From Holophagae bacterium (GTDB lineage Bacteria > Acidobacteriota > Holophagae > Acanthopleuribacterales > Acanthopleuribacteraceae): 64,000 bases of DNA. Below the pieces are notes generated by a model that ran no database searches, had not been told where the DNA came from, and saw nothing but the letters and a program-made list of their open reading frames with translations. This document shows positions 18,296-27,122 of this stretch, piece after piece. Numbering within the stretch: position 1 is the stretch's first letter; the number at the start of each line of letters is the position of its first letter. Location: the NCBI GenBank assembly GCA_030429565.1, contig JAUIFE010000001.1, forward strand, positions 186,001 to 250,000, in the 5' to 3' direction. Made by a program: the position numbers and the translations under genes.

Positions 18296-21200
18296 TTAGC
18301 GATCACGCGCTTCCGTCTCGAGTTTGGGTGCGAGCGCGGGTGCGGTTTTGTTCGCAGCTTTGGTGTCCGGCTGTTGTGCGGGCGCACAACCTGACAGCGG
18401 CACCAAGGTCAACACATCATTGGTTGGCCAAGCGGAAACCGCTTCCAACAACTGTTCGGTTGGCAGACAGTCACCCTGGAATACGGTGAAGGTCACTGTT
18501 TCATCGCTGTTGGTAATGGTGATGGTACCGGACCGATTGGCGCCGGTATCGTTGGTTGTCACGTTGAAGGCCACCGTGCCGTTGCCCACACCGATTTGAC
18601 CACTGGTGATGACAATCCAACCGTCCTGCGTCGTAGCCGTCCATTGGCAAGTGCTGACATTGGTGGTTACGTTAAAGCTGGAAGAACCGGAAGGTGAATC
18701 GAGCACAACCGAATTTGCACTCAAGGTGAGATCACAAGGCGGTGCCGCTTCTTGTACAACAGTGAAGGTTTGACCACCAACTTCGATCGCACCAGTCCGT
18801 GTCGCCGTGGCGGTGTTGGCCGCAACCGCGAAGGTGATGGTGCCGTTACCGGTTCCCGACTGACCACTGGTAATGGTGATCCAAGGGAACTGGGTGGTAG
18901 GTGCCCAAATACAAGTCTCGGGGTTGGTGGTGATATCGAAAGTCCCTTCGCCACCGTCACTGGTGAAGGTTTCAGATTGTGAACTCAACGTGTACTCACA
19001 AACGGAAGCCGCTTGAATGACGGAGAAGGTCTGGTCGGCAACCTGAATCAAGCCAACCCGGCTCGCTGAGCTGGTGTTAACGCCGACCGTGAAAGCAACC
19101 GAACCGGCACCGGTACCGGATTGACCGGAAGTGATGGTGATCCAACTGTTTTGCGTGGTCGCTTCCCAGGAGCAAGTAGTGAGGTTGGTGGTGACGTCGA
19201 AGGTGCCGTCGCCGCCGGCTTCGCCGAAGCTGCCACTTTGGCTGCTCAACGTGTAGGCACAGGGCACGACCCCTTGCTGGTTAATCGTCAACACTTCGCC
19301 TTCAACTTCAATTGTCCCTGTGCGGGGGATGGTGGAGAAGTGTTGGGCGACCGAGTAGGAAATGGTGGTAGAACCACCGCGAGTCGTGTTGATGGTAATC
19401 CAGGGATACTGGGTGGTGACTTCGAAGGCACAATTGGCCGGTGAAGGTGTGACGTCAAAGGTGCCGTCGCCACCGGTAGCGGTGAAGGTTGCAGAACCCG
19501 CGCTCAAGGCATAGCTACAAGTGCTATCACCGTCTTGGTTAATGGTGAAAACCCGGGAACCGACGCTAATCGTCCCGGTTCGCGCCGTAGACGTGGGGTT
19601 CGGTGACACGCTGTACGCGACTTGCCCGCTACCCGTACCTGTCTCGCCGGCCGTAATGCGGATCCAGCTATCTTGGGTGGTCGCACTCCACACACAATTG
19701 CCCATCGCGGTAACGTCGAAAGTGCTATCGCCACCACCGGCGTCATATTGCGCGCTGCTCGCCGACAAGGTAATGCTGGTGAGCGGCAAACGGTAGGCAC
19801 CGCGACCGTGCGTAAAGGCAAACAGGAACAGGCCACAATCGTCGGCTTGGAACTCAATCCATTCGGTCACCACATTGGCATAACCGGTATTTTCCTGGTT
19901 CCACGTTGCCCCGGTATCCGTACTAACGAACACACCCAAGTCCGTGCCCACGTAGAGACGCGTGCTGTCAGTGGGGTGAACCGCAATGGTGTGGACAGGA
20001 ATGTCGGGGATCCCGTTGTCGATGTTGGTCCAGTTTTGGCCGCTATCGGTACTGCGGAAGACGTGGCCGACGCCGAAGGTAGAAATGGTGCAGTAAGCAA
20101 TGTCGGCATCTTGTGGATCGAAAGCAACCGACGAGATGATACCTTGATCAACCGAGAAAAACGGCCACAGGTCGGAATCATCTTCTTGGGAAGCCACATC
20201 ACTACGGAACACAACGCCGGCGTTGGTGCCAACCAGTACCAAGTCTGAATTGCCAGGTGCAACAGCAAACGCGGTCATGTTGACGTTAACCGGCGAAGAG
20301 GCGCGCGTCCAGTTGGCGGCACCGTCGGAGGTACGCCAAATCGAGTTACCACCCGTCCACAAACGGTTGGAATCGTTGGGGTCCATCAAGAAGGGGTTGA
20401 TAAAGAGACCGTTGTCGGAAATACCGTTGGTGGCGCTAGAGAAATTCTGGCCACCATCTGTCGATTTCTGAATGGAAATCCCGGTAAATTCAGCGTAAAG
20501 AATGTCGGGGTTATTGGGGTCAACCGCGACATAACCACCGTCTCCACCTGAAATCTCAACCCAGTTGTTGGGGCCGGAAGCATCGGAACCGAGGTTGGTT
20601 CCGTTATCCTGGGTACCGCCGAAATAAGTGGATCCATCTGGGAAGGGCAAACCATGGTAGAACTGCGTCACACCATAACCATTGTTAAGACTGGTCCAAC
20701 GCACCTCAAAACCTTCAAGGGTGCTGCAAACCGGACCCGAACTGATTTCACCAACCGGCGAACGCGCGTCGTCGGTGCGGAACACACCGCCGTCACCCGT
20801 GGCATACATGGTGCGGTTGGTGATGCCGTCATAAGCGGGGTGGAAAATAATGTTGTGGTTGTCGGCGTGGACGTAGGAGAAGCCCAATGCTAACCAGTGA
20901 GACGCCTGTCCCCAAGTGGTGCCGCCGTCATCGGAACGGAAAAGGTCAATACCACCGACCCAAACAACGTCTGAATCAGCAGGGTCAACTTTGATGATGT
21001 TGTCGTACCAGCCTTGACTAGAAAGGCTCTGACGACAAAGGAAGACCCAGGGATTGCTTAGCATAAGGTCTGCGCCGCCAATCGGTTCGGAGACGCGATA
21101 GGCATCATCCCAATCGTTGCCACCGTTATCCGTGCGAATGACCGCCAACAACGCATTGTTCCTAACGTCGGAAGCGCACAGATAAATGGTGTCCTGGTCG

Positions 21201-22171
21201 GAAGGCGCAATGGCAATACTGGTACGTGCCATGTTCTCTTCCGTGTAAACCGTTTCGAATACGGCAGTGTTGGCTGCATCGGCGTTACGAAGAATGAAGG
21301 CCTGTTCAAAGGTCCCCACCGAAGCAAACACGACGTCGGTTTGCAGGTCAGTACGAATCGCCAGATCTAAGGCACCACCGGAAGGCAGCGGATCCATATC
21401 TAGAATGTTTGTCCAGGAATCGCCACCATCCGTGGTGCGGAAAATACCACTCCGGGTCGCCGCATAGGCGGTGTTGGGCTGGGTGTGACTGAACACAATG
21501 TCGTTTACCCGGTGGAAGTCCGTTGTGTTAGTTGCCGTGAGCTGTGCCCAAGTTAAGCCGCCGTCCATCGATTTAAAGATCCCGGCACCGCGAACCCCAT
21601 CAATGTTGAAGAACCCCTCACCGGTGCCGGCGAGGATTACGTTGGCATCGGATGGATCCATCGCCATACTACACACGGCAAGGTTGGCCATCATGTCGCC
21701 GGTCGGCGTCCAACTCAAACCACCATCCATCGTCACCCAGGTCCCGCCGGCTACACCGCCGGCTACCATATGACTGGGGTTGTTCGGGTTGATAACCATG
21801 GCACGAGTACGGCCGCCAACGTTGCCGGGTCCTAACTCTTCCCAACTCTCTGCTCCGCCGCGAATTGCTTCGCCGGGTTCCATTAGCCGTTCGGCGCGCG
21901 AGCTGTACACCGGCATACTTTGAGTAGCCCGGTAGGCAGGCGCAAAAAGATCGTAATAACTCGCCTTGGTGTCCTTAGGCATCCGTTTTTCGAAAAAATA
22001 CGCATTGGCTTCGGCCGGCGCATCGTATGGCTTAGCATTTTTTTTAACGATGGTTTCGGCGCGAGGCGAAAGCCGTGATTCAGTTGAAGGGCTTTGTTGC
22101 AGGTACCAAAGCCCAGTCAAGGATGTGAGTCCGACAAGAACGAACACAAGAGAAACGTGAATTTTTTTCAT
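18296..22171 (-). CDS. Secreted Asp-box propeller protein with 5 BACON repeats
   Basis: About 1291 aa. The chosen ATG follows a GGGGAGG site and opens a signal peptide (MKKIHVSLVFVLVGLTSLTG). The propeller (about residues 80-795) matches the downstream paralogue almost motif for motif: EELGPGNVGGRTRAM, FRTTDGGDSW, GSQDNGT-type FGGTQDNGTNLG, GDGGYVAVDP, QKSTDGGQNF, FRSTDSGQNW. Five BACON-type modules follow (about 799-1233), more diverged from each other than those of the paralogue. The protein ends with the Cys-x12-Trp/VLTLV/Cys module and a charged Lys/Ala/Pro tail. The two genes are same-strand neighbours but a strong terminator lies between them, so they are likely separate transcripts produced by gene duplication. 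Function is presumably surface or extracellular binding. Confidence 0.9.
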   Translation of the reverse strand: MKKIHVSLVFVLVGLTSLTGLWYLQQSPSTESRLSPRAETIVKKNAKPYDAPAEANAYFFEKRMPKDTKASYYDLFAPAYRATQSMPVYSSRAERLMEPGEAIRGGAESWEELGPGNVGGRTRAMVINPNNPSHMVAGGVAGGTWVTMDGGLSWTPTGDMMANLAVCSMAMDPSDANVILAGTGEGFFNIDGVRGAGIFKSMDGGLTWAQLTATNTTDFHRVNDIVFSHTQPNTAYAATRSGIFRTTDGGDSWTNILDMDPLPSGGALDLAIRTDLQTDVVFASVGTFEQAFILRNADAANTAVFETVYTEENMARTSIAIAPSDQDTIYLCASDVRNNALLAVIRTDNGGNDWDDAYRVSEPIGGADLMLSNPWVFLCRQSLSSQGWYDNIIKVDPADSDVVWVGGIDLFRSDDGGTTWGQASHWLALGFSYVHADNHNIIFHPAYDGITNRTMYATGDGGVFRTDDARSPVGEISSGPVCSTLEGFEVRWTSLNNGYGVTQFYHGLPFPDGSTYFGGTQDNGTNLGSDASGPNNWVEISGGDGGYVAVDPNNPDILYAEFTGISIQKSTDGGQNFSSATNGISDNGLFINPFLMDPNDSNRLWTGGNSIWRTSDGAANWTRASSPVNVNMTAFAVAPGNSDLVLVGTNAGVVFRSDVASQEDDSDLWPFFSVDQGIISSVAFDPQDADIAYCTISTFGVGHVFRSTDSGQNWTNIDNGIPDIPVHTIAVHPTDSTRLYVGTDLGVFVSTDTGATWNQENTGYANVVTEWIEFQADDCGLFLFAFTHGRGAYRLPLTSITLSASSAQYDAGGGDSTFDVTAMGNCVWSATTQDSWIRITAGETGTGSGQVAYSVSPNPTSTARTGTISVGSRVFTINQDGDSTCSYALSAGSATFTATGGDGTFDVTPSPANCAFEVTTQYPWITINTTRGGSTTISYSVAQHFSTIPRTGTIEVEGEVLTINQQGVVPCAYTLSSQSGSFGEAGGDGTFDVTTNLTTCSWEATTQNSWITITSGQSGTGAGSVAFTVGVNTSSASRVGLIQVADQTFSVIQAASVCEYTLSSQSETFTSDGGEGTFDITTNPETCIWAPTTQFPWITITSGQSGTGNGTITFAVAANTATATRTGAIEVGGQTFTVVQEAAPPCDLTLSANSVVLDSPSGSSSFNVTTNVSTCQWTATTQDGWIVITSGQIGVGNGTVAFNVTTNDTGANRSGTITITNSDETVTFTVFQGDCLPTEQLLEAVSAWPTNDVLTLVPLSGCAPAQQPDTKAANKTAPALAPKLETEARDR

Positions 22172-23509
22172 CGCAGAGCGACCTCCCCTGGCAATAGACA
22201 AATGAAAAACACCCCAAACGAGCGCAGCAACCCACGACAGTAATCCGGTGTTGCGGTATACAAATCTGCGCGATGGAGATGTGAAATTGTGACAGGCTTA
22301 TTGTAGTCCCACCCATCACCATAAGCCCAGCGAGAATCTGTATTTTTCAGCCGTAACCCAAAAATAAGTACGGGCGGAAGTGAAGACTCGGCACCTAATA
22401 CCAGCCGCCGCCACACGAGAAAACTCTCCGCAAGCCTCTTTTTTGTAAACATGAACCACGCCCTAAATCCCTATTCACAAACAAAAGAAACCACCTTCCG
22501 TAAGCAAGCAAAACCACACCCAAGGTTATTCGTCAGAAAATCCTGACAGACATGCCACAACGTCACAACACGAGAAGAAAAAATGGCCGGCTGGGGGAAG
22601 GGCGTGTCTCACAAGGAGCTTGCCCTGATCACTTCACAGCGCCAGACCGCAGCAAAAGGCGAGCATGTTCTGACCCACCCGCACCGCGACAAAAAATATC
22701 GCCCACGGGGACGCGTTGCGGTTTGTCGCTGCCCGGTCCTGAGCGTCTTCACCCATACCAGCAGGAACGCATATACAGTCAGACATCAACGCTTTTCACA
22801 TCCAAATGCTTGGCCATACCGGGGTTGGATCTCCGGAACGGTCCGCCAAGCGGGATGCCCTCCCAGCACAAAAAGCGTTCGTTTTTCGTGGATATGCCAC
22901 AAAACCACCTAAAAAATCCAAAAAAATCACCGGCTTAAATTAGACCCTAGATGAACCAAGAAGCACCACAAACCATCCAGAGAGCCTGATCAAAATCAAC
23001 AATCCACACCGACTCAAACCGAAATTACCTATTTGTTACGGAATCGCAGAAAATCCAAACCTAACCAATCTCCAACAAGCTCGCCCGCCCCCCGAGTTAA
23101 AATACCCATCGTCAACAACTTTTCCATCAGACACCACTCCAGACATTCTAATAAAAAACCTAAAATCATCACACGATAGCTAGATAACGAAAAACCAAAC
23201 CTATAGAATCAATTTTTTTTCAACCAACATCGAGACATTTTTGAGATTTTCTCCAGAATGATTATGACCTGAACCAAGCGATTTTGAGCAATTTCATCCA
23301 CCCGAATCGCTCAGTTCAGGCATGAATCAAGAATTTCATCCCAAAACTCTGTCTATTTTTTGATTTACAAACATAATTGATCGTTAAGACTCACCAAAAC
23401 TCGTATGTCCGCAAAGTTGTGTGTGAATGTCTCCAGACCATCACCTGCAAAAATCGCGAATTAAAAATACAACTCTTTTACAGATTCCCGCCGCCAAACA
23501 AAGACGCAT
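22172..23509. other. AT-rich gene-poor region
   Basis: Base composition drops from about 60% GC in neighbouring genes to about 30-40% in sampled lines from about 22.9 kb onward. Open frames here (for example 128 codons at 22552-22938) are arginine-rich, lack ribosome sites and look accidental. It contains an inverted repeat. The left end holds the upstream region of the 5-repeat BACON gene. Confidence 0.6.
23268..23320. repeat. Imperfect 16-bp inverted repeat in AT-rich region
   Basis: CCTGAACCAAGCGATT (23268-23283) faces AATCGCTCAGTTCAGG (23305-23320); 14 of 16 bases pair, with a 21-base loop. No T-run or gene start is adjacent. It could be a structured RNA end, a protein-binding site or the trace of a small element. 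Confidence 0.5.
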
Positions 23510-23686
23510 TTAAATACTGAGCGAGGTAAGTTTTTCTCTACGGAGAGCAAAACTCAGCCAATGAGGGTCTTCCTGAATCCGGCAAAGGTTATGGTTTTGC
23601 CCCTTAGAGCAAGAGCTTACTGCAAGACTGATGAAAATCGATAACAGACGCCAAAAGAACGCTTTCCTTAACCTTTGACAACACAG
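23510..23686 (-). pseudogene. Possible small lipoprotein remnant
   Basis: Read leftward, this frame gives a basic start (RLRKAFFWR), a hydrophobic stretch (LLSIFISLAV) and a lipobox-like VSSC, then about 30 polar residues to a TAA. That is the shape of a lipoprotein signal peptide. No ATG, GTG or TTG opens the frame; only a CTG (23684-23686) is available before an upstream stop. It may be a decayed gene or a chance frame. It lies in the same AT-rich stretch as the LamG remnant. Confidence 0.3.
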
Positions 23687-23989
23687 GCGATCTTATTCAG
23701 TAAGGGCTTTCCTGCAAACGGCCAGATCACATTCCTCCTGGGGAGCATTTGACATCGCCGATCAAAAACAAGCACAAACTGCTTTAATTATTCATATTTT
23801 TTTTAAAAAAAGATGCAACGTTTATTCAGTTCACAACGCATCCACACATGAAGCGGGTCTTTCATACAGCATGTTTTACCAGTGAAAACTTTTCGAAAAT
23901 CGCTCCTTTCTGTCGCCAGAAGATCAGCTCAAAAGAAAGCTTCCATAAAACTAACATTCGGCCACCTACTATTGAATATACAAACTAGA

Positions 23990-24460
23990 CTATTCGGACA
24001 CCAGAACCCCACAAAACACACAATGTATCGATCCACTAAACTCTCGAAAAAGTGTCACATCCGGCTTTCACTCTAACGAGACTTACTTTTATATATATTA
24101 TCGTCAAACATATTCCTTACATAACATTCAATACGCCCTCAACCTCACCAATATCAGCCCACATGAGTGACATTTTAGGTCACCGCAAGGTAGGTCCAGA
24201 TATTTTGTGGCATACGTGAAAAACGACAAAAGAACCACCGGCCTTTAATACCATCACCCAAGCGCAAAACCAGAAGCTTGCTCCCGCCCAGGAAAAGTAA
24301 ACCGGATTGAAGTGGATCGAAGCACTGTTACCAACACTGACCAGCCTGCCGTGGTCACAAACACACCGTCGTTGGGGTCGGCATCATGAAACCACAGAGA
24401 GATGGTGAACGCATCAGCCGGACGCCCAACAAATTCGAAGACACTCTTGCCCGGGCCTGT
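23990..24460 (-). pseudogene. Frameshifted LamG-type (concanavalin-like) domain remnant
   Basis: Read leftward from 24460, one frame gives GKSVFEFVGRPADAFTISLW followed by FHDADPNDGVFVTTAG, stopping at 24254. The next frame takes over with RLGDGIKGRWFF, then NIWTYLAVT, stopping at 24175. Further on come LNV and YVRNMFDDN in different frames, then EFSGSIHCVF and GVLVSE. Together these match the order of a LamG/laminin-G-3 fold: an FTISLWF strand, a LGDG strand, the NTWTHVAVTYDG strand, the LxLYVDG strand and the final FxGxIDxVRIY segment. The roughly 157-codon span is the usual domain size. Several frameshifts and no start codon mark it as a decayed gene fragment. Confidence 0.55.
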
Positions 24461-24513
24461 CTAGAAAAACGGGGAAATCCCACAGGGCGACCCGAGAATA
24501 AAAATCAGTCGGC

Positions 24514-25167
24514 TTAGCTCAGTGGTAAAACCACCGTTGCGGTGGTACCTTCGCCCGGCGTGCTGCGGATGGTTAAGGCGCCGCTATGAACTTCGGCGAT
24601 CAGTTTGCACAGGTGCAACCCTAAGCCGTCGTCTTCTTCGGGGCGACTTTCCTGGTAGGGCGCCACGTGGCTGAAGGCTTCTTCGTGCATGCCTTCGCCT
24701 TCGTCGGCGACACAGATAATATAAGCGCTGCCGGCCACTTTTCCCTTCACCACCACGTCCGATTTCGGATTGGAGTAAGCCATGGCGTTTTCCAGCAGCT
24801 CGTTGAGCAGGATTTTTAACTCGTCGAAGGAAATGGACACGGTCGCCAGCTTTAAATCGAAGCGCACGTGGGCGCAGCGGTTGAAACGCGCCACCAAATG
24901 GCTGAGCACTTTTTCCACGGCGGGCTGCCACACGGCGCAGCGTTTGGCCTGCATGGCGTTAAGCGTGGCAGGGTCACGCAGGGCCTGGTTCAAACGCTGG
25001 TGCAAGGCTTCCTTTTCCTCGCGCGAAATCGGCGCCAACGGCGGCTCCGGGACAAGCGCAGCATTTTGGCTTAAATTGGGACAGGGCACGATTTCGGCCT
25101 CAGCACAGCAAGCCTCGGCCGCTGTCCACGTCTCAATCGTTTTTTGTGCTGCGTTGCCTTGCGTCAT
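24514..25167 (-). CDS. Orphan histidine-kinase-type ATPase domain protein, 217 aa
   Basis: A cytoplasmic protein with a C-terminal HATPase_c domain. The N box is NELLENAMAYS (about residues 121-131), G1 is DEGEGM (about 155), and G2 is DGLGLHLCKLI (about 180-190), so ATP binding should be intact. The N-terminal 70 residues are acidic with several cysteines and proline. Residues 65-115 are helical but contain no H-box histidine in a HExxNP context, so this is not a normal sensor kinase. It may be an anti-sigma-type kinase or a partner of a separate histidine phosphotransfer protein. The start has a strong GGAGG. No response regulator is adjacent. Confidence 0.8.
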   Translation of the reverse strand: MTQGNAAQKTIETWTAAEACCAEAEIVPCPNLSQNAALVPEPPLAPISREEKEALHQRLNQALRDPATLNAMQAKRCAVWQPAVEKVLSHLVARFNRCAHVRFDLKLATVSISFDELKILLNELLENAMAYSNPKSDVVVKGKVAGSAYIICVADEGEGMHEEAFSHVAPYQESRPEEDDGLGLHLCKLIAEVHSGALTIRSTPGEGTTATVVLPLS

Positions 25168-26104
25168 ACCGGGGTTCCTCCAGGTTTGTCCCTCGCTGCT
25201 GCGCGAGGAGGATCGATGGGTTGGATGAAAATACGGCTACCGAAGCGGTACCGTCGTGAAGCGGGGCGGCGGCCAAACCGCTAAAATATGCGGGGCCTTT
25301 GTCGGAAAACGCCGCTTGAAGGACGGCGTTGCGATGGTTGCGACCAAATCCATTCAGAATGAAAGGAGGATCGCACCGGCTTAGCGGCCGGGTTTGCCAA
25401 TCTGATAACTTGCGATGAATCCCAAAAAGGACCATCCGAAGGGTGCGATGCGGCAGAACAATCGCGCGGTTGGTAGAATCAAACGATTCACGCGCGGGTT
25501 TTGTTTTGAAGGTTTGGGTTGGAACAGAAAAAGGTTGAATGGGAATCACAACCAAAAGGTCGGCCCCTCAACACCAACAAAAAGGACAACGGCACCAGGG
25601 TGCGACGCCGGCCAAAGGTGTGCTGATCCAGACAAGGTTCCGCAGCATACCGATTGGGTAGCGCGGCAACGGCGTGACACCGTCGCGCAAAAGTTCCCGC
25701 GAAATGCGAAAACCGATGCTAGTGTAGCCTGATCTCGAAATATTTGCACCGTATTATTGGTCAAAAACCATCGATAAGTAGTATTTTTTACATGTTTTTG
25801 ACGTAAACACCGCAAAAGGTGTCAAGCCGACGGCGGGGTTATCCAAACCAAGGAAAGGTCAAAAAAACACACTCTCAAAATTCCAAAGCCGTGGATAAAA
25901 AGGTTTTCCGCCAGGTTTCATTTATTCAACAAGCAGGCAACGATCTGTCCCATGAAGTGCAAACCACGCGCACGCAATCCAAGCAATCCTGCTTTAAAGC
26001 GCCACTCTCGCAGGAATAACCATACACGCTCCAACAGCCTTGCCGCTGGATTTGCGGAAAAAAGCAAATCGCCCGACGGGCCTCAACAGCAGGAGGCGGC
26101 GAAA
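25168..26104. other. Intergenic region, 937 bases
   Basis: No supported gene. Frames such as 25819-26019 (+) and 25133-25555 (-) lack ribosome sites or overlap a real start. A 7-bp inverted repeat GATTTGC/GCAAATC (26049-26070) follows the TerB/J gene stop and might aid termination. The left end carries the upstream region of the orphan HATPase gene. Confidence 0.5.
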
Positions 26105-27007
26105 TTAACCGCGCTGATAGGTCAACCATTGTTGCGCCAAAGCCCGCTCGAACAACATTAAAGCCTGACAACGGGGACAACGCGCGCGCGCGTGTTTGGC
26201 GGGATCGGCCGGCAAACGCACCTTCTGGGCACACACAAAACACTGACACACATCGCCCGGATTGGCCTGGAACAAGGCGGCGGGTTGACCGCGCTTGGCG
26301 AACAATTTACCACTCGCCCCTTGGTTCTGAATGGCCTGGTAAGCCTGCTTAATCTGCGCAAAACGCTCGGCGGCCAGCTCCTGAAGCTCGGGCGAAGCGC
26401 TCTGATGGCGATCTGGATGGTAGGCGATGCTTTTCTCACGAAAGGCGGTTTTAACCTGCTTGGCATCGGCTTGCGGGCTGATGCCCAAGGTTTTGTAGGC
26501 GTCTTCGCCAATTTGGCGATAGTAGGGCCGGCGACAGAGTTGAAACTCCTCGGGCGAAGCACCCATGCGATCGGCGAACTGTTGAATACAGGCAAGACGC
26601 TGTTCACCCAACTGGTGATCACGCGCGGCGACGCGCCAGGCGTACATCAACAGCGATAAACGCAGCTCTGGACGCTCGCGGGCGGTCTCGAACAAACGCT
26701 GCGTCATGCCGGTGTGGTCCTGGACACCGTTAACCAAAGTGGTCACGGCCGGTCGCGGCAAGGAGGGCGCCAGGGCGGCGCAAATATCGACAATCAGCTC
26801 GCGCTCGCCTTCGCTCATGGGTCCACCCGATTGGGCGACCTGCGAAAGATAGGCGGCAACGCCTTGCAGCGCAAGGGTGTCGTCTTGCGTGTCGTCTTCT
26901 TCCATGTAGGCGTCTAAACGGTGGCCGACCAGCGTACCGACAGCGGCACCGAGCGGGCCCCAAACGGTACCAACGGCGGCACCGAGGACTTTCCATGCCC
27001 ATCCCAT
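26105..27007 (-). CDS. TerB/DjlA-like J-domain co-chaperone with zinc-ribbon tail
   Basis: About 300 aa from an ATG with an AGGAGG site. The N-terminus has a glycine-rich zipper (GAAVGTVWGPLGAAVGTLVG), likely membrane-associating as in DjlA. Residues about 45-170 look like a TerB helical domain (ELIVDICAALAP, RLACIQQFADRMG). A J domain follows (about 180-250) with the key YHPDRHQ motif that stimulates DnaK ATPase. The last 50 residues hold CQCFVC and CPRC pairs, suggesting a zinc ribbon not typical of DjlA. The role is probably DnaK co-chaperoning near the membrane. It is downstream of the RRM gene but separated from it by a terminator. Confidence 0.85.
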   Translation of the reverse strand: MGWAWKVLGAAVGTVWGPLGAAVGTLVGHRLDAYMEEDDTQDDTLALQGVAAYLSQVAQSGGPMSEGERELIVDICAALAPSLPRPAVTTLVNGVQDHTGMTQRLFETARERPELRLSLLMYAWRVAARDHQLGEQRLACIQQFADRMGASPEEFQLCRRPYYRQIGEDAYKTLGISPQADAKQVKTAFREKSIAYHPDRHQSASPELQELAAERFAQIKQAYQAIQNQGASGKLFAKRGQPAALFQANPGDVCQCFVCAQKVRLPADPAKHARARCPRCQALMLFERALAQQWLTYQRG

Positions 27008-27044
27008 GAGCAACGGCCTCCTGAAAAAAGGTAAAAAAGGGCCG

Positions 27045-27088
27045 AAAAACACAAAACGCCGTGAGCATGAAGATGTCTCACGGCGTTT
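27045..27088 (-). terminator. Terminator of the RRM protein gene
   Basis: On the minus strand the stem AAACGCCGTGAG/CTCACGGCGTTT with an 11-base loop is followed by TTGTGTTTTT. It lies between the RRM stop and the TerB/J start. Confidence 0.8.
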
Positions 27089-27122
27089 GTACGACGACCA
27101 GGCGGTTAGCCGGTCATTTTAT

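Noticed and set aside
18225..18298. GC-rich hairpin followed by GGTTCGA considered as part of a tRNA
   Set aside because: No acceptor stem or anticodon arm fits; it is a Rho-independent terminator on the minus strand.
22552..22938. Plus-strand frame of 128 codons in the AT-rich region
   Set aside because: Overlaps another frame, Arg/Pro-rich, no ribosome site, no domain.
25819..26019. Basic 66-codon frame
   Set aside because: GTG start without a ribosome site and polar low-information sequence; kept only as a possibility.
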